The translations under genes and the position numbers were made by a program. Of a stretch of 64,000 nt of DNA, positions 1 through 8,662 are shown piece after piece (within the stretch, counting starts at the first letter, position 1; each line of letters begins with the position of its first letter). Under the pieces are notes generated by a model. It ran no database searches. It had not been told where the DNA came from and saw only the letters and a program-made list of their open reading frames with translations. Where the stretch lies: the NCBI GenBank assembly GCA_002297045.1, contig DBJE01000008.1:1-64000 (forward strand), given 5' to 3'. Source of the stretch: Caryophanales bacterium UBA784 (lineage in GTDB: Bacteria; Bacillota_I; Bacilli_A; RFN20; CAG-288).

Positions 1-252
1 CAAACTTTATGCTACTCCCGCTCTTGGCATTGGGCTTTCCTTTTCCAGAAGAAAGTGGCCTCTTAATATAAAAACAAGTGGCTTTTTTTATACACGGAAC
101 TAAATCCATTCGCTTATTCTAAGTGGTCTTTTTTCCTCAGCCTTGATTTACTCCCTTTATTTAGTAGAGACTTTCTTTTCTCTTTTTTAGTTTTAATTTA
201 TCAATACTTGCGAATCCATAGAGCAAAAATTCCGACACCTGCATTTTCAGTG
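1..252. other. window edge, no recognised gene
   Basis: I recognise no complete gene here. On the minus strand an open frame starts at an ATG (107-109) and runs off the left edge for about 36 codons without a stop; it has no clear ribosome site and I do not recognise the peptide. The plus strand carries AAGTGG followed by pyrimidines three times (53, 76, 121), at irregular spacing. It could be the start of a cut-off gene or the border of a mobile element. Confidence 0.3.
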
Positions 253-280
253 TTGATTATTAAAAATGATGTGATATAAT
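253..280 (+). promoter_or_regulatory. promoter of tRNA-Phe
   Basis: TTGATT (253-258) and TATAAT (275-280) are separated by 16 bases, with an upstream TG that makes an extended -10. The predicted start is near 287, about 20 bases before the tRNA. Confidence 0.75.
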
Positions 281-308
281 AACCAAGCGGCTCGGAAGAG
301 ACGCTGTT

Positions 309-384
309 GGCCCGATAGCTCAGCTGGCAGAGCACAGCACTGAAAATGCTGGTGTCGGCAGTTCAACCCTGCCTTGGGCCACCA
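309..384 (+). tRNA. tRNA-Phe(GAA)
   Basis: Complete cloverleaf. The acceptor 5' strand GGCCCGA pairs with TTGGGCC, the anticodon stem is CAGCA/TGCTG, the loop CTGAAAA gives anticodon GAA (342-344), the T loop is GTTCAAC-like, and CCA is encoded (382-384). Confidence 0.97.
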
Positions 385-478
385 TTTGGTTCTATCCCAG
401 ATGAAAATCTGGGATTTTTTATTTTTTTTCGTTTTTTTGTCTGTTCCCGTCCCATTTTATATAAAGGGGGGACATAAA

Positions 479-1237
479 ATGGCCCGTGTGAATTGTGGCA
501 TTCGGAACGAAGAAGAAAGGGTTAAAGCACTCGATGGTAAGAAATTTAGGGAAATTAACAGAAACCTTCAATACAATAGGAAAATCCTTTTCGATGGTAT
601 TGAAGAGGATTCTGTCTTTTCTTGCGAAAAAACTGATTTGAGAGGAAAACCTGACCTCCATATAAAATGTAATGGGCAAGAACACTTTGTATCCCTGAAA
701 TCCGGTGCAGCCGAGACCGTGCAAGCCGAAGATATTAGAAAGTTTATCTTTTTCCTGAGAAAATATAATGTTTCTGTAAAATCGCAGAAGACGATTCTTC
801 TCTTTCAATACGGAGACACAACAATGACAGGCACTGGAAAAGACATCCGATATAGTGATATGGAACTAATGCTTTTAATGAAAAAAGAGATAGCGGATTG
901 CAATGCGGAATTGAATCAGAACCAACAGCTGGTTACCGATTTCGTTCACTTTTGTTTGTTTGAGGGAAACTTCTTGGAGCTTCCTAAAGCTGACTATATA
1001 TATCATGGAACTCCTGACTATGGTGTTCTTTGTTCCCATGGCCAAATCCAAAAACATGTCACACGAAAAAGTTATTCCTATCTTAAACATCCTCATATCG
1101 GTCCTTTATTGTTTGGGCCCCGGGCTAGATATATTGATTTCAATGACCGTTTCCCAGAAAGACGCCATCTCATTGCATTCCGTTGGCCAAGACTTGCTCA
1201 GGATAGGGATTATATTTCTCGAAGATATGAAGGCTAA
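479..1237 (+). CDS. hypothetical protein, possible PD-(D/E)XK-like nuclease
   Basis: A protein of 252 residues that I cannot assign firmly. The ATG at 479 is chosen because a strong GGGGGG ribosome site lies 8 bases upstream; the frame is open further upstream but overlaps the tRNA. Around residues 60-85 it has GKPDL, then a beta strand ending in VSLKSG. That order resembles a PD-(D/E)XK fold in which the D/E-x-K strand has become SLK. The C-terminal part has HPHIGPLLFGPRARY. It stands alone 95 bases behind tRNA-Phe, a common integration target, and runs into the convergent phoR. A DNA-acting enzyme or a degenerate restriction-type nuclease is possible; the nuclease call is inference. Confidence 0.5.
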   Translation: MARVNCGIRNEEERVKALDGKKFREINRNLQYNRKILFDGIEEDSVFSCEKTDLRGKPDLHIKCNGQEHFVSLKSGAAETVQAEDIRKFIFFLRKYNVSVKSQKTILLFQYGDTTMTGTGKDIRYSDMELMLLMKKEIADCNAELNQNQQLVTDFVHFCLFEGNFLELPKADYIYHGTPDYGVLCSHGQIQKHVTRKSYSYLKHPHIGPLLFGPRARYIDFNDRFPERRHLIAFRWPRLAQDRDYISRRYEG

Positions 1238-1246
1238 GCTTTACCC

Positions 1247-2974
1247 TTAGGATTGAGGGAAAAAGAGGGTAAACGAAGAACCTTTGTTAAGCTCAGAATG
1301 CACTAGAATTCTTATTTTATAGTTCAAACAAATATGCTTGACTATTGATAAGCCGAGTCCCGTTCCACCAAGTTTTCGGCTATGAGCTTTATCAACACGA
1401 TAAAAGCGCTCAAAAATTCTGGGAATCTGATCAGAAGGGATGCCTATTCCGGTATCGCTAATACATACTGATTTCTTTTTGTCGTCCATAGCCACCGAAA
1501 TACTGCCACCTGGTCTGTTGTATCGTACTGCATTTTCAATAAGGTTCTTAATCCTTTCCTGGCAGTCTTCTTTTTTCCTCAGGACATCAAAATCATTTCC
1601 CAAGACTTTTGATTTAAGGTTCCTTTGATTCCTTTGCGAATCAAACTCTTTCATGCATGCGATAACTTCATCCTTGATGGAAAGCTTGGAAATATCTTCC
1701 TCCATTGTTTCAGTCTCTAGGCGCGATAAGTCAAGCATTTGCCTGACGATATTATTCCTTCTTTTGCTCTCAAAAATAATCCGGGAAAGAGCATTGTCGA
1801 TTTCTTCTTTACTGGATAGAAACCCTTTTTTAATCCTGTCGGAAAACCCGATAATAGTGGTTAAAGGAGACTTGAGCTCATGTGATGCGTTTGCAAAAAA
1901 GTCCCGTTTCGTGTCAGCCAATTGCTTTTCATCTGTCCTATCAAAAATCGAAACGGCAACTGCCCGGCCTTTTATCGAATCTGACCAGTCTGTTTCCAAA
2001 AAGTCGGTTGTTATATGATAGTAATGTCCTTCCCTAGTGAGATCCCTGTGATCGGAAATCTGGGTATTCCTTGTTTTCCGTATCGTCTGAATAATATCCG
2101 GATTAATGGTTACATCTGTAAGCTTTGGATAAGGTGTGGCATGGTATTGGAAAATATCTTTTGCTTCCGAATTAATCAGCACAACCTCTTCATTGAAATT
2201 AAGAACTAATAAACCTTGATGCCTCGTATTAATGATAAAAGCTAGCTTCTTTTGCTCTTCCTTGAGATTATTGATCTTTTCTTTTATTACATGTTCGGCA
2301 TAATCAATTTGTGAAGAGATTTCATTTATATCAAGAGAATCAAACGAAGTGACCTGGTAAATTTCTTTTTTTCCGCCTAAATTAGAAAGACGGTTTAGCT
2401 GGGATTTTAGAGGCTTAAGGGTGTGGTTAATTAGACCCCTATTAATAAGAATTACCAACAAAATCTCAATTGCCATAAGTGCAAGAGAAACAATTAACCT
2501 ATGCTTGAGGGCTGAGAAAACAAATCCGGAGGGTCTGGCTATCCGAATAAAAATCAAATCACCATTTCCCTGATTGACTTGACAGGCAATATACCTCATT
2601 TTTTCCTTGAGGGTGCTAGAGTATCGGTAGAAAATGGTTCCGACATTTTGTATTTCCGGACGTTGCAAGTGGCTTTCCGAAGCCGAGTCCGAAATTGTAT
2701 CAGCTAAAACATTTCCATTTTGATCAATAAAAGTGATTCGCAATTCCTCATCCGAATCCTCAATAATCGCTATGGTATCATTGATTGCCAGTGCCTGCTC
2801 CTTCTCTGAAGCCTCATTTTGGTAAAGCTGACTTATTGTATTAAGTTCTATTCGAATGGAAGTTTCCTGATTTTCTTTATTGACATTCCAAGAAAAAAGA
2901 CAGGAAAAAACAGTCCTTAGAAATATAATAAAAACCACAAGGAGAGAATTAGAGAGAATAAGCTTCTTCTTCAT
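1247..2974 (-). CDS. phoR: phosphate-regulon sensor histidine kinase PhoR
   Basis: Membrane sensor kinase that phosphorylates PhoB when phosphate is scarce. Of 575 residues, a first membrane helix is near 5-25, an extracytoplasmic domain runs to about 155, and a second helix is near 160-180. A HAMP/PAS-like region follows. The dimerisation box is ANASHELKSPLT with the phospho-accepting His. The ATP-binding domain shows IENAVRYN (N box), ISDTGIGIP (G1), RIFERFYRVDKAHSR and GGTGLGLSIVKH. Arg in the last motifs uses CGN. It is the last gene of the pst-pho operon, 6 bases after phoB, with an AGGGA ribosome site at phoB's end. Family assignment is secure; the ligand state it senses comes from its operon context. 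Confidence 0.93.
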   Translation of the reverse strand: MKKKLILSNSLLVVFIIFLRTVFSCLFSWNVNKENQETSIRIELNTISQLYQNEASEKEQALAINDTIAIIEDSDEELRITFIDQNGNVLADTISDSASESHLQRPEIQNVGTIFYRYSSTLKEKMRYIACQVNQGNGDLIFIRIARPSGFVFSALKHRLIVSLALMAIEILLVILINRGLINHTLKPLKSQLNRLSNLGGKKEIYQVTSFDSLDINEISSQIDYAEHVIKEKINNLKEEQKKLAFIINTRHQGLLVLNFNEEVVLINSEAKDIFQYHATPYPKLTDVTINPDIIQTIRKTRNTQISDHRDLTREGHYYHITTDFLETDWSDSIKGRAVAVSIFDRTDEKQLADTKRDFFANASHELKSPLTTIIGFSDRIKKGFLSSKEEIDNALSRIIFESKRRNNIVRQMLDLSRLETETMEEDISKLSIKDEVIACMKEFDSQRNQRNLKSKVLGNDFDVLRKKEDCQERIKNLIENAVRYNRPGGSISVAMDDKKKSVCISDTGIGIPSDQIPRIFERFYRVDKAHSRKLGGTGLGLSIVKHICLNYKIRILVHSELNKGSSFTLFFPQS

Positions 2975-2980
2975 TGGCTA

Positions 2981-3640
2981 TCAATCCCTGATATACCCTA
3001 CTCCATAGACGGTACGAATAATTTTTCCTTCTTTATCGCCTATTTTCTTTCTAAGCGATGCAATATGCCTATCAATCGCACGACTTTCCCTTTCCATCGT
3101 GCTATCGTAGATTTCACCATAAATGTCATCGCGGCGAACGACTTTCCCCTCATTCTTCCTGAACCTCTTAAGAAGTTCAAATTCCCTGTTGGTCAATTTT
3201 AAGGGGACGCCCCCTTTTGTGGCATTATGATTGTTCAAATCGAGCAAAATATCCCCTTTGGACAATTCATGATTATCGTTGCGAAAACGAGCGTTTACAC
3301 GGGAAATCAATTCGAGTATATCAAAAGGCTTTTCTATGTAATCATCTGCACCATTGTCAAGCCCCTCGACTTTATCCCTTGTCCTTCTTTTAGCGGAAAT
3401 AATGATAATCCGCACAGAATCGTATTCCTTTTGGCTTCTTACCCATTTAAGAACATCCCTTCCGGACCTATCAGGAAGCCTCAAATCAAGAAGAATCCTA
3501 TCCGGCTTTTTTTTCTTCCTTCCGGCGAGGAAATCAGTTCCAGTCGTAAATCCGGTCACATCGTATCCGGATTTACTCAAAGAAACCTGGATAATCTTAC
3601 CGATATCCTCGTCATCTTCCAGGGAATATATTCTTTTCAT
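2981..3640 (-). CDS. phoB: phosphate-regulon response regulator PhoB/PhoP (OmpR family)
   Basis: Two-domain regulator of 219 residues. The receiver has the acidic pair LEDDED, the phospho-acceptor Asp52 in LLDLRLPD, a conserved Ser in IISAK, and Lys in GADDYIEKPF. The winged-helix DNA-binding domain ends in IRTVYGVGYI. With AGG as Met the wing region reads LTNMEFELLKMFMKN and AIDMHIASLRKKIG, as expected for the family; the conserved Arg of LRKKIG is AGA. It sits between phoU and phoR and probably binds the repeated TTTAC(A/C) sites upstream of pstS. The gene could equally be called phoP, the Bacillus name. Confidence 0.93.
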   Translation of the reverse strand: MKRIYSLEDDEDIGKIIQVSLSKSGYDVTGFTTGTDFLAGRKKKKPDRILLDLRLPDRSGRDVLKWVRSQKEYDSVRIIIISAKRRTRDKVEGLDNGADDYIEKPFDILELISRVNARFRNDNHELSKGDILLDLNNHNATKGGVPLKLTNREFELLKRFRKNEGKVVRRDDIYGEIYDSTMERESRAIDRHIASLRKKIGDKEGKIIRTVYGVGYIRD

Positions 3641-3649
3641 CGGATCCTC

Positions 3650-4294
3650 CTACAGAATTTGCTTATCTTTGTAATATCCAGAGAGGATATAGATTACCCA
3701 CTCCGCGACATTCGTGGCGTGGTCAGCAATTCGCTCTAGATATTTTACTACCAGGGCCGAAAAAATTGCATAAGAAGAAGAACATTCCTTTGCCTGGTCT
3801 TTCTCAACAAGCGTGGAAACAACCTTCACATATTCTTTGTCAACATGGATGTCCCGTCCGATCACATCATTTGCTAGCTTTGTATCACGGTTCCTATAGG
3901 ATTTTACGGCATCCGAAACCATCTTCCTGACGAAGGCAGTGAGCTGAGCGATTTCAGGATTGTTGGTAGAAGGATTCTTTAGCCTCAGAGCAAACTGAAG
4001 CAAGTCCTGTGCATGGTCTCCAAGGCGCTCCAAATCCTGGACCATTGACCTGATTCCCGTGACAATTCGTAAATCATCTGCAAACAACCGTTCCTTAAGC
4101 CTAAGCTGAAGACAAGTCGTTTCAATCTTCCGTTCGAGAGCATTCACCTTTCCATCATCAATAGGCGGATATTCTTTGGTCGGGTTATAGTTCAGATAAA
4201 CATCCGAAGCATAGAATAGATTCTTTTCGACTAAGCCCGACATTTCCCGGATAATGCTGTCAAGGTTCTTAATTTCAGTATCAAGGATACTCAT
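3650..4294 (-). CDS. phoU: phosphate signalling protein PhoU
   Basis: Helical protein of 214 residues that couples the PstSCAB transporter to PhoR and limits phosphate uptake. Two PhoU three-helix repeats are visible: the first carries DLERLGDHAQDLLQ (about 115-130), the second YLERIADHATNVAEWV (about 185-200). The E/D-x-x-D metal or contact motifs are intact. It starts 17 bases after pstB and ends 9 bases before phoB, so it belongs to the same transcript. Length and motif order are normal. Confidence 0.95.
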   Translation of the reverse strand: MSILDTEIKNLDSIIREMSGLVEKNLFYASDVYLNYNPTKEYPPIDDGKVNALERKIETTCLQLRLKERLFADDLRIVTGIRSMVQDLERLGDHAQDLLQFALRLKNPSTNNPEIAQLTAFVRKMVSDAVKSYRNRDTKLANDVIGRDIHVDKEYVKVVSTLVEKDQAKECSSSYAIFSALVVKYLERIADHATNVAEWVIYILSGYYKDKQIL

Positions 4295-4311
4295 TTAGTA
4301 AACGCTCCTTT

Positions 4312-5103
4312 TTATGAGAAACGACCGGTGATATAGTCTTTTGTCTTTTCCGCCTTCGGATGGGCGAAAATTTCTTCGGTCGTATTAAACTCTTCGACTT
4401 TCCCAAGCCTGAAGAAGGCAGTATAGTCTGAAACACGGGTTGCCTGTTGCCTGTTATGCGTAACGATAATAATAGTATAATTCTTTTTAAGTTGGGCAAT
4501 CAATTCCTCGATTCTCTTTGTGGCTATAGGGTCAAGGGCACTCGTCGGCTCATCCCTAAGAATGACTTCCGGACGCCTCGCAAGGCATCGTGCAATGCAA
4601 AGACGTTGCTGTTGGCCGCCGGAAAGGGCAAGTCCACTTGTCTTAAGACGGTCTTTTACCTCATCATAAAGGGCTGCCTCTTTTAACGAATTAATGACAA
4701 TCTCCTCGAGAACATGACGATCCTTAATTCCCTGGCATCTTGGACCATAGCAAATATTATCGTAAATGCTCCTATTGAACGGATTCGGCTGTTGGAAGAC
4801 CATTCCGACTTTTGAACGTAAGTAAATGGTATTCCTCTGCCTGATATTCTTTCCGTGGAAAAGAATTTTTCCTTCTACTTTGCATCCTTCGATTAAATCA
4901 TTCCTCCGATTAAGACAGCGAAGGAAAGTGGATTTGCCGCAACCGGAAGGTCCAATCAATGCAGTAACCTGCTTTTCCTTGATTTCCCTATTGACATTGA
5001 ATAAGGCTTGTTTTTTTCCGTAATAGAGATTGACGTCTTCAATTTTGAAGATGGACTGTTCTTTGCTAAAGTTGTCAACCTGTAAATTGTTTTCAATTTC
5101 CAT
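4312..5103 (-). CDS. pstB: phosphate ABC transporter ATP-binding protein PstB
   Basis: Cytoplasmic ATPase of the high-affinity phosphate importer, 263 residues. It has Walker [10 protein letters not shown], the Q loop [10 protein letters not shown] typical of PstB, the signature LSGGQQQR, Walker B followed by DEPTSALDP, and the H loop VTHN. The residue before the Walker B Asp is AGG (4555-4557), where the family has Met (LLMDEP), a clear case of AGG read as Met. In the same protein the Met of GMVFQQ is ATG, so both codons are used. Located between pstA (1 base apart) and phoU. Confidence 0.97.
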   Translation of the reverse strand: MEIENNLQVDNFSKEQSIFKIEDVNLYYGKKQALFNVNREIKEKQVTALIGPSGCGKSTFLRCLNRRNDLIEGCKVEGKILFHGKNIRQRNTIYLRSKVGMVFQQPNPFNRSIYDNICYGPRCQGIKDRHVLEEIVINSLKEAALYDEVKDRLKTSGLALSGGQQQRLCIARCLARRPEVILRDEPTSALDPIATKRIEELIAQLKKNYTIIIVTHNRQQATRVSDYTAFFRLGKVEEFNTTEEIFAHPKAEKTKDYITGRFS

Positions 5104-5104
5104 A

Positions 5105-6352
5105 TTAACCTCTCCTACTTTTCTTTTCCCAGAAATAGGTAATCACTTTTAAGCCAATGTTGAGAACAAGGATCCTAATCAGAATCACCATGGCAACACC
5201 GCAACTAGCTTCAAAGTTCTGATGTTCGCCACTCCTTAAGTACCAGATATGGACGGCCAGGGATGCTGATCCCTGGTTCGGAATGATGACGTCCTTGATT
5301 GCCGTTCCTGCGGTATAGATTAAGGCAGCGCTTTCCCCAATGACACGGCCGATACCAAGCAAAGCAGAGGTTAAAATGCCAGGTAAGGCATTAGGAAGAA
5401 TGATTTTAAAGGTCGTCTGTGTCTGACTGGCTCCTAAGGCAAGAGAAGAAAGACGCATGCCGTTTGGAATCGTACGGATAGCCTCTTCTGTCGATTTAAT
5501 GATAACCGGAAGAATCCTCCTAGCCCTAGTGAAAGAACCGGCAATGATTGAATAATGGCCTCCGGTTAATGGAAGAAACACAAGACCACCGACAAGACCA
5601 AAAATGATAGAAGGGATTCCGGTGATCCTATCGATAAGACTACGCAAAGCCCGGGTAACACCATTATCTTTGGCATAGATGGCAAGATAGATTGCACCGG
5701 CGATTCCAAGTGGCCTACTGATCGCCCTAGTCAGAAGAATCCTATACAACGTAGTAATCAACGAGCCACGGATGCCTTGTCCGCCCTGGGATAATGTCCT
5801 AGTAAAAAGATACTTTCCCTTATCAAAAGCCTCGCATACCGCCTTTGCGTCTTCCTTGGCCGGTGCTAAAACTTCTGCAACATTCGGATCAGTATCGGTC
5901 CATAAGGAAACAACAGAAATGACCGCACCTTCATCGATAATAACCTTTTTTCCGTCCTGGTCAATCCATTGATTAGTGTTCGCATTCGGATCAACATAGG
6001 AAATAATCGTTATTGGATTACCTTCCTTATCGGAGGATTGGCTAAAACCAAGTCCCCAGTAGGAAGAAAAATATTCGCCTTCCTTTGGCGTGTGGTTTTC
6101 GAATGTGTTCCAAGTCGTAGGGGTTTCCCCTTCTTTTGTCGACAATGTCTCAGTTTGGGCGGCATAGTCACCGGTAATAAAGCCCCAGTTAAAAATTTTG
6201 TATCCTTTAAAGATAATGAAGGCAACCCTGGCGACTAGGCAGATAATAGAAAAAGACGAAAAGAAATAGGTTGACCCAATAGCAAAGAAATCTTTTAAGC
6301 GCCGCTTAAGCGGCAGTTTTTCAGGATTGGCAGTTATTGCTTTCTTAATCAT
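5105..6352 (-). CDS. pstA: phosphate ABC transporter permease PstA with enlarged external loop
   Basis: Membrane permease of the phosphate importer. At 415 residues it is well over 100 longer than usual. A first helix (about 30-50) is followed by roughly 140 residues of soluble, Thr/Asn/Asp-rich sequence before the conserved [14 protein letters not shown] segment and the other helices. The transporter core is normal once AGG is read as Met: [23 protein letters not shown] without its last residues, [20 protein letters not shown] (AGG at 5516-5521 and 5525-5527), and the EAA-type loop [20 protein letters not shown]. Read as Arg these helices would be broken. It overlaps pstC by 8 bases. The added loop should face outward, where PstS docks. 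Confidence 0.92.
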   Translation of the reverse strand: MIKKAITANPEKLPLKRRLKDFFAIGSTYFFSSFSIICLVARVAFIIFKGYKIFNWGFITGDYAAQTETLSTKEGETPTTWNTFENHTPKEGEYFSSYWGLGFSQSSDKEGNPITIISYVDPNANTNQWIDQDGKKVIIDEGAVISVVSLWTDTDPNVAEVLAPAKEDAKAVCEAFDKGKYLFTRTLSQGGQGIRGSLITTLYRILLTRAISRPLGIAGAIYLAIYAKDNGVTRALRSLIDRITGIPSIIFGLVGGLVFLPLTGGHYSIIAGSFTRARRILPVIIKSTEEAIRTIPNGMRLSSLALGASQTQTTFKIILPNALPGILTSALLGIGRVIGESAALIYTAGTAIKDVIIPNQGSASLAVHIWYLRSGEHQNFEASCGVAMVILIRILVLNIGLKVITYFWEKKSRRG

Positions 6353-7442
6353 GGTTGGCCTTTAAACCTTTCGTCCGCTCACTGATTATACGTTTTAAGT
6401 ACAAATAAGGCCGTTGAATGAAAAGAGGTTGCTTATCGATAGAGGAAACGTGATTCTTAACATCGTTCAGAATCAGATTCGTCACAATTATAATCAACAT
6501 TAGCCTGATTCCGGCCGAGAAGCGGACATCATAGTTCCTGCTTCCAGGAACAGCTTCGCCAATAGATAAGAGCATCTGGCTAGATAGGGTAATCGTTGTT
6601 TTCAGCGGATTAATAGTGATACCGTAAAGAGGTGCACCACAGACCATGGAGACGGCCGTGGCTTCACCAAGGCTTCGGCCAATGCCAAGGATAATCCCGG
6701 CAAAGATACCTGATTTTGCATTACGTAAAACAACTTTGAAGTTCGTTTGTGTCGGACTGGCACCGAGGGCAAGAGAGCCGTTAATCTGATTTTTGTCCAC
6801 ACTGTTCCTAGCGTTTACGGAAACAGACAGAATCGTCGGAAGAATCATGAGTGCAAGAACAAGTGCACCGGAAAGCCTGGAAATTCCAGTATATCCTGCA
6901 CCATTCGGAAGCGAATTTGAAAACTTCTTAATGATAGGAACGATAATACCGATACCGAAGATACCATAGATAACCGAGGGGATGGCTGCTAATAAATCAA
7001 TGACCGTCTGCCTGATTTTTGACAACCACTTCGGTGCAATGCGGGAAATGAAAAGACCAGTCAAAATCGACCTAGGGATAGAAAGGATGGCAACCAATAA
7101 GTTAAGGAAGAGAGTATTATAAACGAGGAAAAACACACCATATTGATATTGTCCATCCGAATATCCGTTGTTAAATCGCCTTCCAGTTAGGAAATAGGAG
7201 AGAGAAGCCTTGCCGCTTTCGTTGTTTTCGGTGTAGGTTTTCCTAAATGGCCTTAGCCCCTTAAATAAAATAAAGAAGGTGACTACAATGACAACGGAAG
7301 AACAAATTAAAGTAAGAAAAAGAAAGACGTCTTTGACAATTTTGTCAAGGACGACTTTCTTTCCAGCAGTCTCTTCGATGTGCTGATTCCTTTTTTGGTA
7401 TGTTTTCTCTAAGCTCTCTACTTGGCGCTGATGTCCGACCAC
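6345..7442 (-). CDS. pstC: phosphate ABC transporter permease PstC
   Basis: Second permease subunit, 365 residues, with a first helix near residues 38-62 and then the PstC core: LLAAIPSVIYGIFGIGIIVP, SGALVLALMILPTILSVS, and LALGASPTQTNFKVVL for contact with PstB. The likely start is GTG at 7442, which overlaps the end of pstS by 25 bases; a GAAGGA ribosome site lies inside pstS. No better start is seen before the first helix. AGG occurs at hydrophobic positions in the helices (for example just before LSGALVL), consistent with Met. Confidence 0.93.
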   Translation of the reverse strand: MVGHQRQVESLEKTYQKRNQHIEETAGKKVVLDKIVKDVFLFLTLICSSVVIVVTFFILFKGLRPFRKTYTENNESGKASLSYFLTGRRFNNGYSDGQYQYGVFFLVYNTLFLNLLVAILSIPRSILTGLFISRIAPKWLSKIRQTVIDLLAAIPSVIYGIFGIGIIVPIIKKFSNSLPNGAGYTGISRLSGALVLALMILPTILSVSVNARNSVDKNQINGSLALGASPTQTNFKVVLRNAKSGIFAGIILGIGRSLGEATAVSMVCGAPLYGITINPLKTTITLSSQMLLSIGEAVPGSRNYDVRFSAGIRLMLIIIVTNLILNDVKNHVSSIDKQPLFIQRPYLYLKRIISERTKGLKANHD

Positions 7443-8476
7443 TTGCTAATGGTTCCTTCGCTAGAGTAGATGTTCTTAAGCTGTTCGGCAGTGATGTTAG
7501 CAATCGGATTCTCTTTGTGGACACCGACAACAATACCATCCACACAGATTTTACCGTAAGTTCCTTCTTTTAACTTTTCAGAATCGGTGAGCTTGAACTC
7601 ACGGGAAGCAAAAGCGATATCTAACTGTCCCTTCTTATCTCCCTGGGTTTTGACATAAGCATCACCAGAACCGGTATGATTATGATTTGCGACAAAGTTT
7701 CCGGCTAATTTTCTGAATCCAGTAGATAATGCCTTAGCAATTTTTTCAACCGAGGTCGATCCACCAAAATTGATGGTGACGTTCGTATGGTCCTCATTAA
7801 TCTTAGATAAGTCAGGATCGTTTTTGACTAAATCAGCCCATTTAGGGGTGGTGGCCGAAATCTTAACGATACCGCCATTCTGCTGGACAATCGTTAGGCC
7901 TTCCTGAGACTTGGTCCTATAAGTGACAAAGCCCTTCACAATCCTCTTTTTCGTTGCATCAGTTTCTTCAGCGAAGCAATAATTGAAGTTACGGGCGAGT
8001 TTATATTGTCCGCCAAGGATAGTATCCTCAGAAGGCGTGACACCTTCATAATTCAAGAGCTTAAGGCCTTTGGATTCGGCATCGGCTTTGGTATCAAAGG
8101 AAAAATACCCGATACCATACTCGTTCTTACTTAGCGAAGTGACCCTGTCGCCATTAGAAGCGGCCTGCTGAACAGTTGTCTTTAATTTTTTGTCGTCTTT
8201 AGCCGCGTCTTTAAGACCAATCTTTTCCCTGAAGCCTTCCCGGGTTCCAGAGTTTGTATCACGGGTATAAGGAGTAATATTCTGATTTTCATCAAAATTA
8301 CTCGCAGTGGAATCGTTATTTTTTTCACTGCCGGTATTTTTGCCAGTGGCGGTGTTGCTGGCAGAAGGAGTTGTATTAGCTGATTCCTTGTTGCCGTCGT
8401 TTCCACCCTTACAACCGACTAATCCGAATCCTACGAGTGCAAGAAGACTAACGAATACTTTTCTTGTTTTTGTCAT
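7418..8476 (-). CDS. pstS: phosphate-binding lipoprotein PstS, circularly permuted
   Basis: Extracellular phosphate receptor of 352 residues, anchored by a lipoprotein signal (GFGLVGC, Cys near 22) and a Ser/Thr/Asn linker to about residue 65. The order of PstS motifs is rotated. First come segments normally in the second half of the family: ITPYTRDTNSGTREGF, then NEYGIGYFSF, then YKLARNF and KSQEGLTIVQQNGGIV. Only then come those of the usual N-terminus: INFGGSTSVEKIAKAL, HTGSGDAYV, DIAFASRE, CVDGIVVGVHKENP, and it stops just after ISKWSDIS. In ordinary PstS that last motif directly precedes I-x-x-Y-x-R...SGTRE, so the new ends lie in that junction. All phosphate-contact motifs are present. 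The ribosome site is GAGGT, 6 bases from ATG. Confidence 0.92.
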   Translation of the reverse strand: MTKTRKVFVSLLALVGFGLVGCKGGNDGNKESANTTPSASNTATGKNTGSEKNNDSTASNFDENQNITPYTRDTNSGTREGFREKIGLKDAAKDDKKLKTTVQQAASNGDRVTSLSKNEYGIGYFSFDTKADAESKGLKLLNYEGVTPSEDTILGGQYKLARNFNYCFAEETDATKKRIVKGFVTYRTKSQEGLTIVQQNGGIVKISATTPKWADLVKNDPDLSKINEDHTNVTINFGGSTSVEKIAKALSTGFRKLAGNFVANHNHTGSGDAYVKTQGDKKGQLDIAFASREFKLTDSEKLKEGTYGKICVDGIVVGVHKENPIANITAEQLKNIYSSEGTISKWSDISAK

Positions 8477-8506
8477 TTTGGACCTCTTTTCTTTTATCCG
8501 TTGAGA

Positions 8507-8536
8507 ATTGTAGTTTCAAATCCCGCTTACCTTCAA
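8507..8536 (-). promoter_or_regulatory. promoter of the pst-pho operon
   Basis: On the minus strand, TTGAAG (8531-8536) and TACAAT (8507-8512) are separated by 18 bases. The suboptimal elements fit a promoter that needs PhoB activation from the repeats just upstream. Confidence 0.6.
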
Positions 8537-8545
8537 CCATGAGGA

Positions 8546-8572
8546 TGTAAAAAATTGTAAATAAATGGTAAA
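8546..8572 (-). promoter_or_regulatory. candidate Pho box (three direct repeats)
   Basis: On the minus strand TTTACC, TTTACA and TTTACA (plus-strand GGTAAA 8567-8572, TGTAAA 8556-8561, TGTAAA 8546-8551) follow one another at 11 and 10 bases, one helical turn. This is the layout of Bacillus PhoP boxes. The array ends about 10 bases upstream of the -35 of the pst promoter. Confidence 0.65.
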
Positions 8573-8621
8573 TATTTCGAAAACGGTTTTTTCCATTTAA
8601 ACGGAAAGGATAATAGTAGGA

Positions 8622-8627
8622 TATAAT
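8622..8627 (+). promoter_or_regulatory. -10 element for the SDR gene
   Basis: TATAAT preceded by AGGA. The same AGGATATAAT context occurs before the gene at 18653. No good -35 is visible. The predicted start leaves a leader of about 30 bases before the ATG at 8663. Confidence 0.45.
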
Positions 8628-8662
8628 ATCTTCATCCGTTGACAACTGGAGAGATTTGCGAA

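Noticed and set aside
7345..7545. A second PstS half hidden in another frame after pstS
   Set aside because: The overlapping frame shows no SGTRE, GIGYF or other PstS motif, and pstC begins there, so the permutation is not a frameshift artefact.
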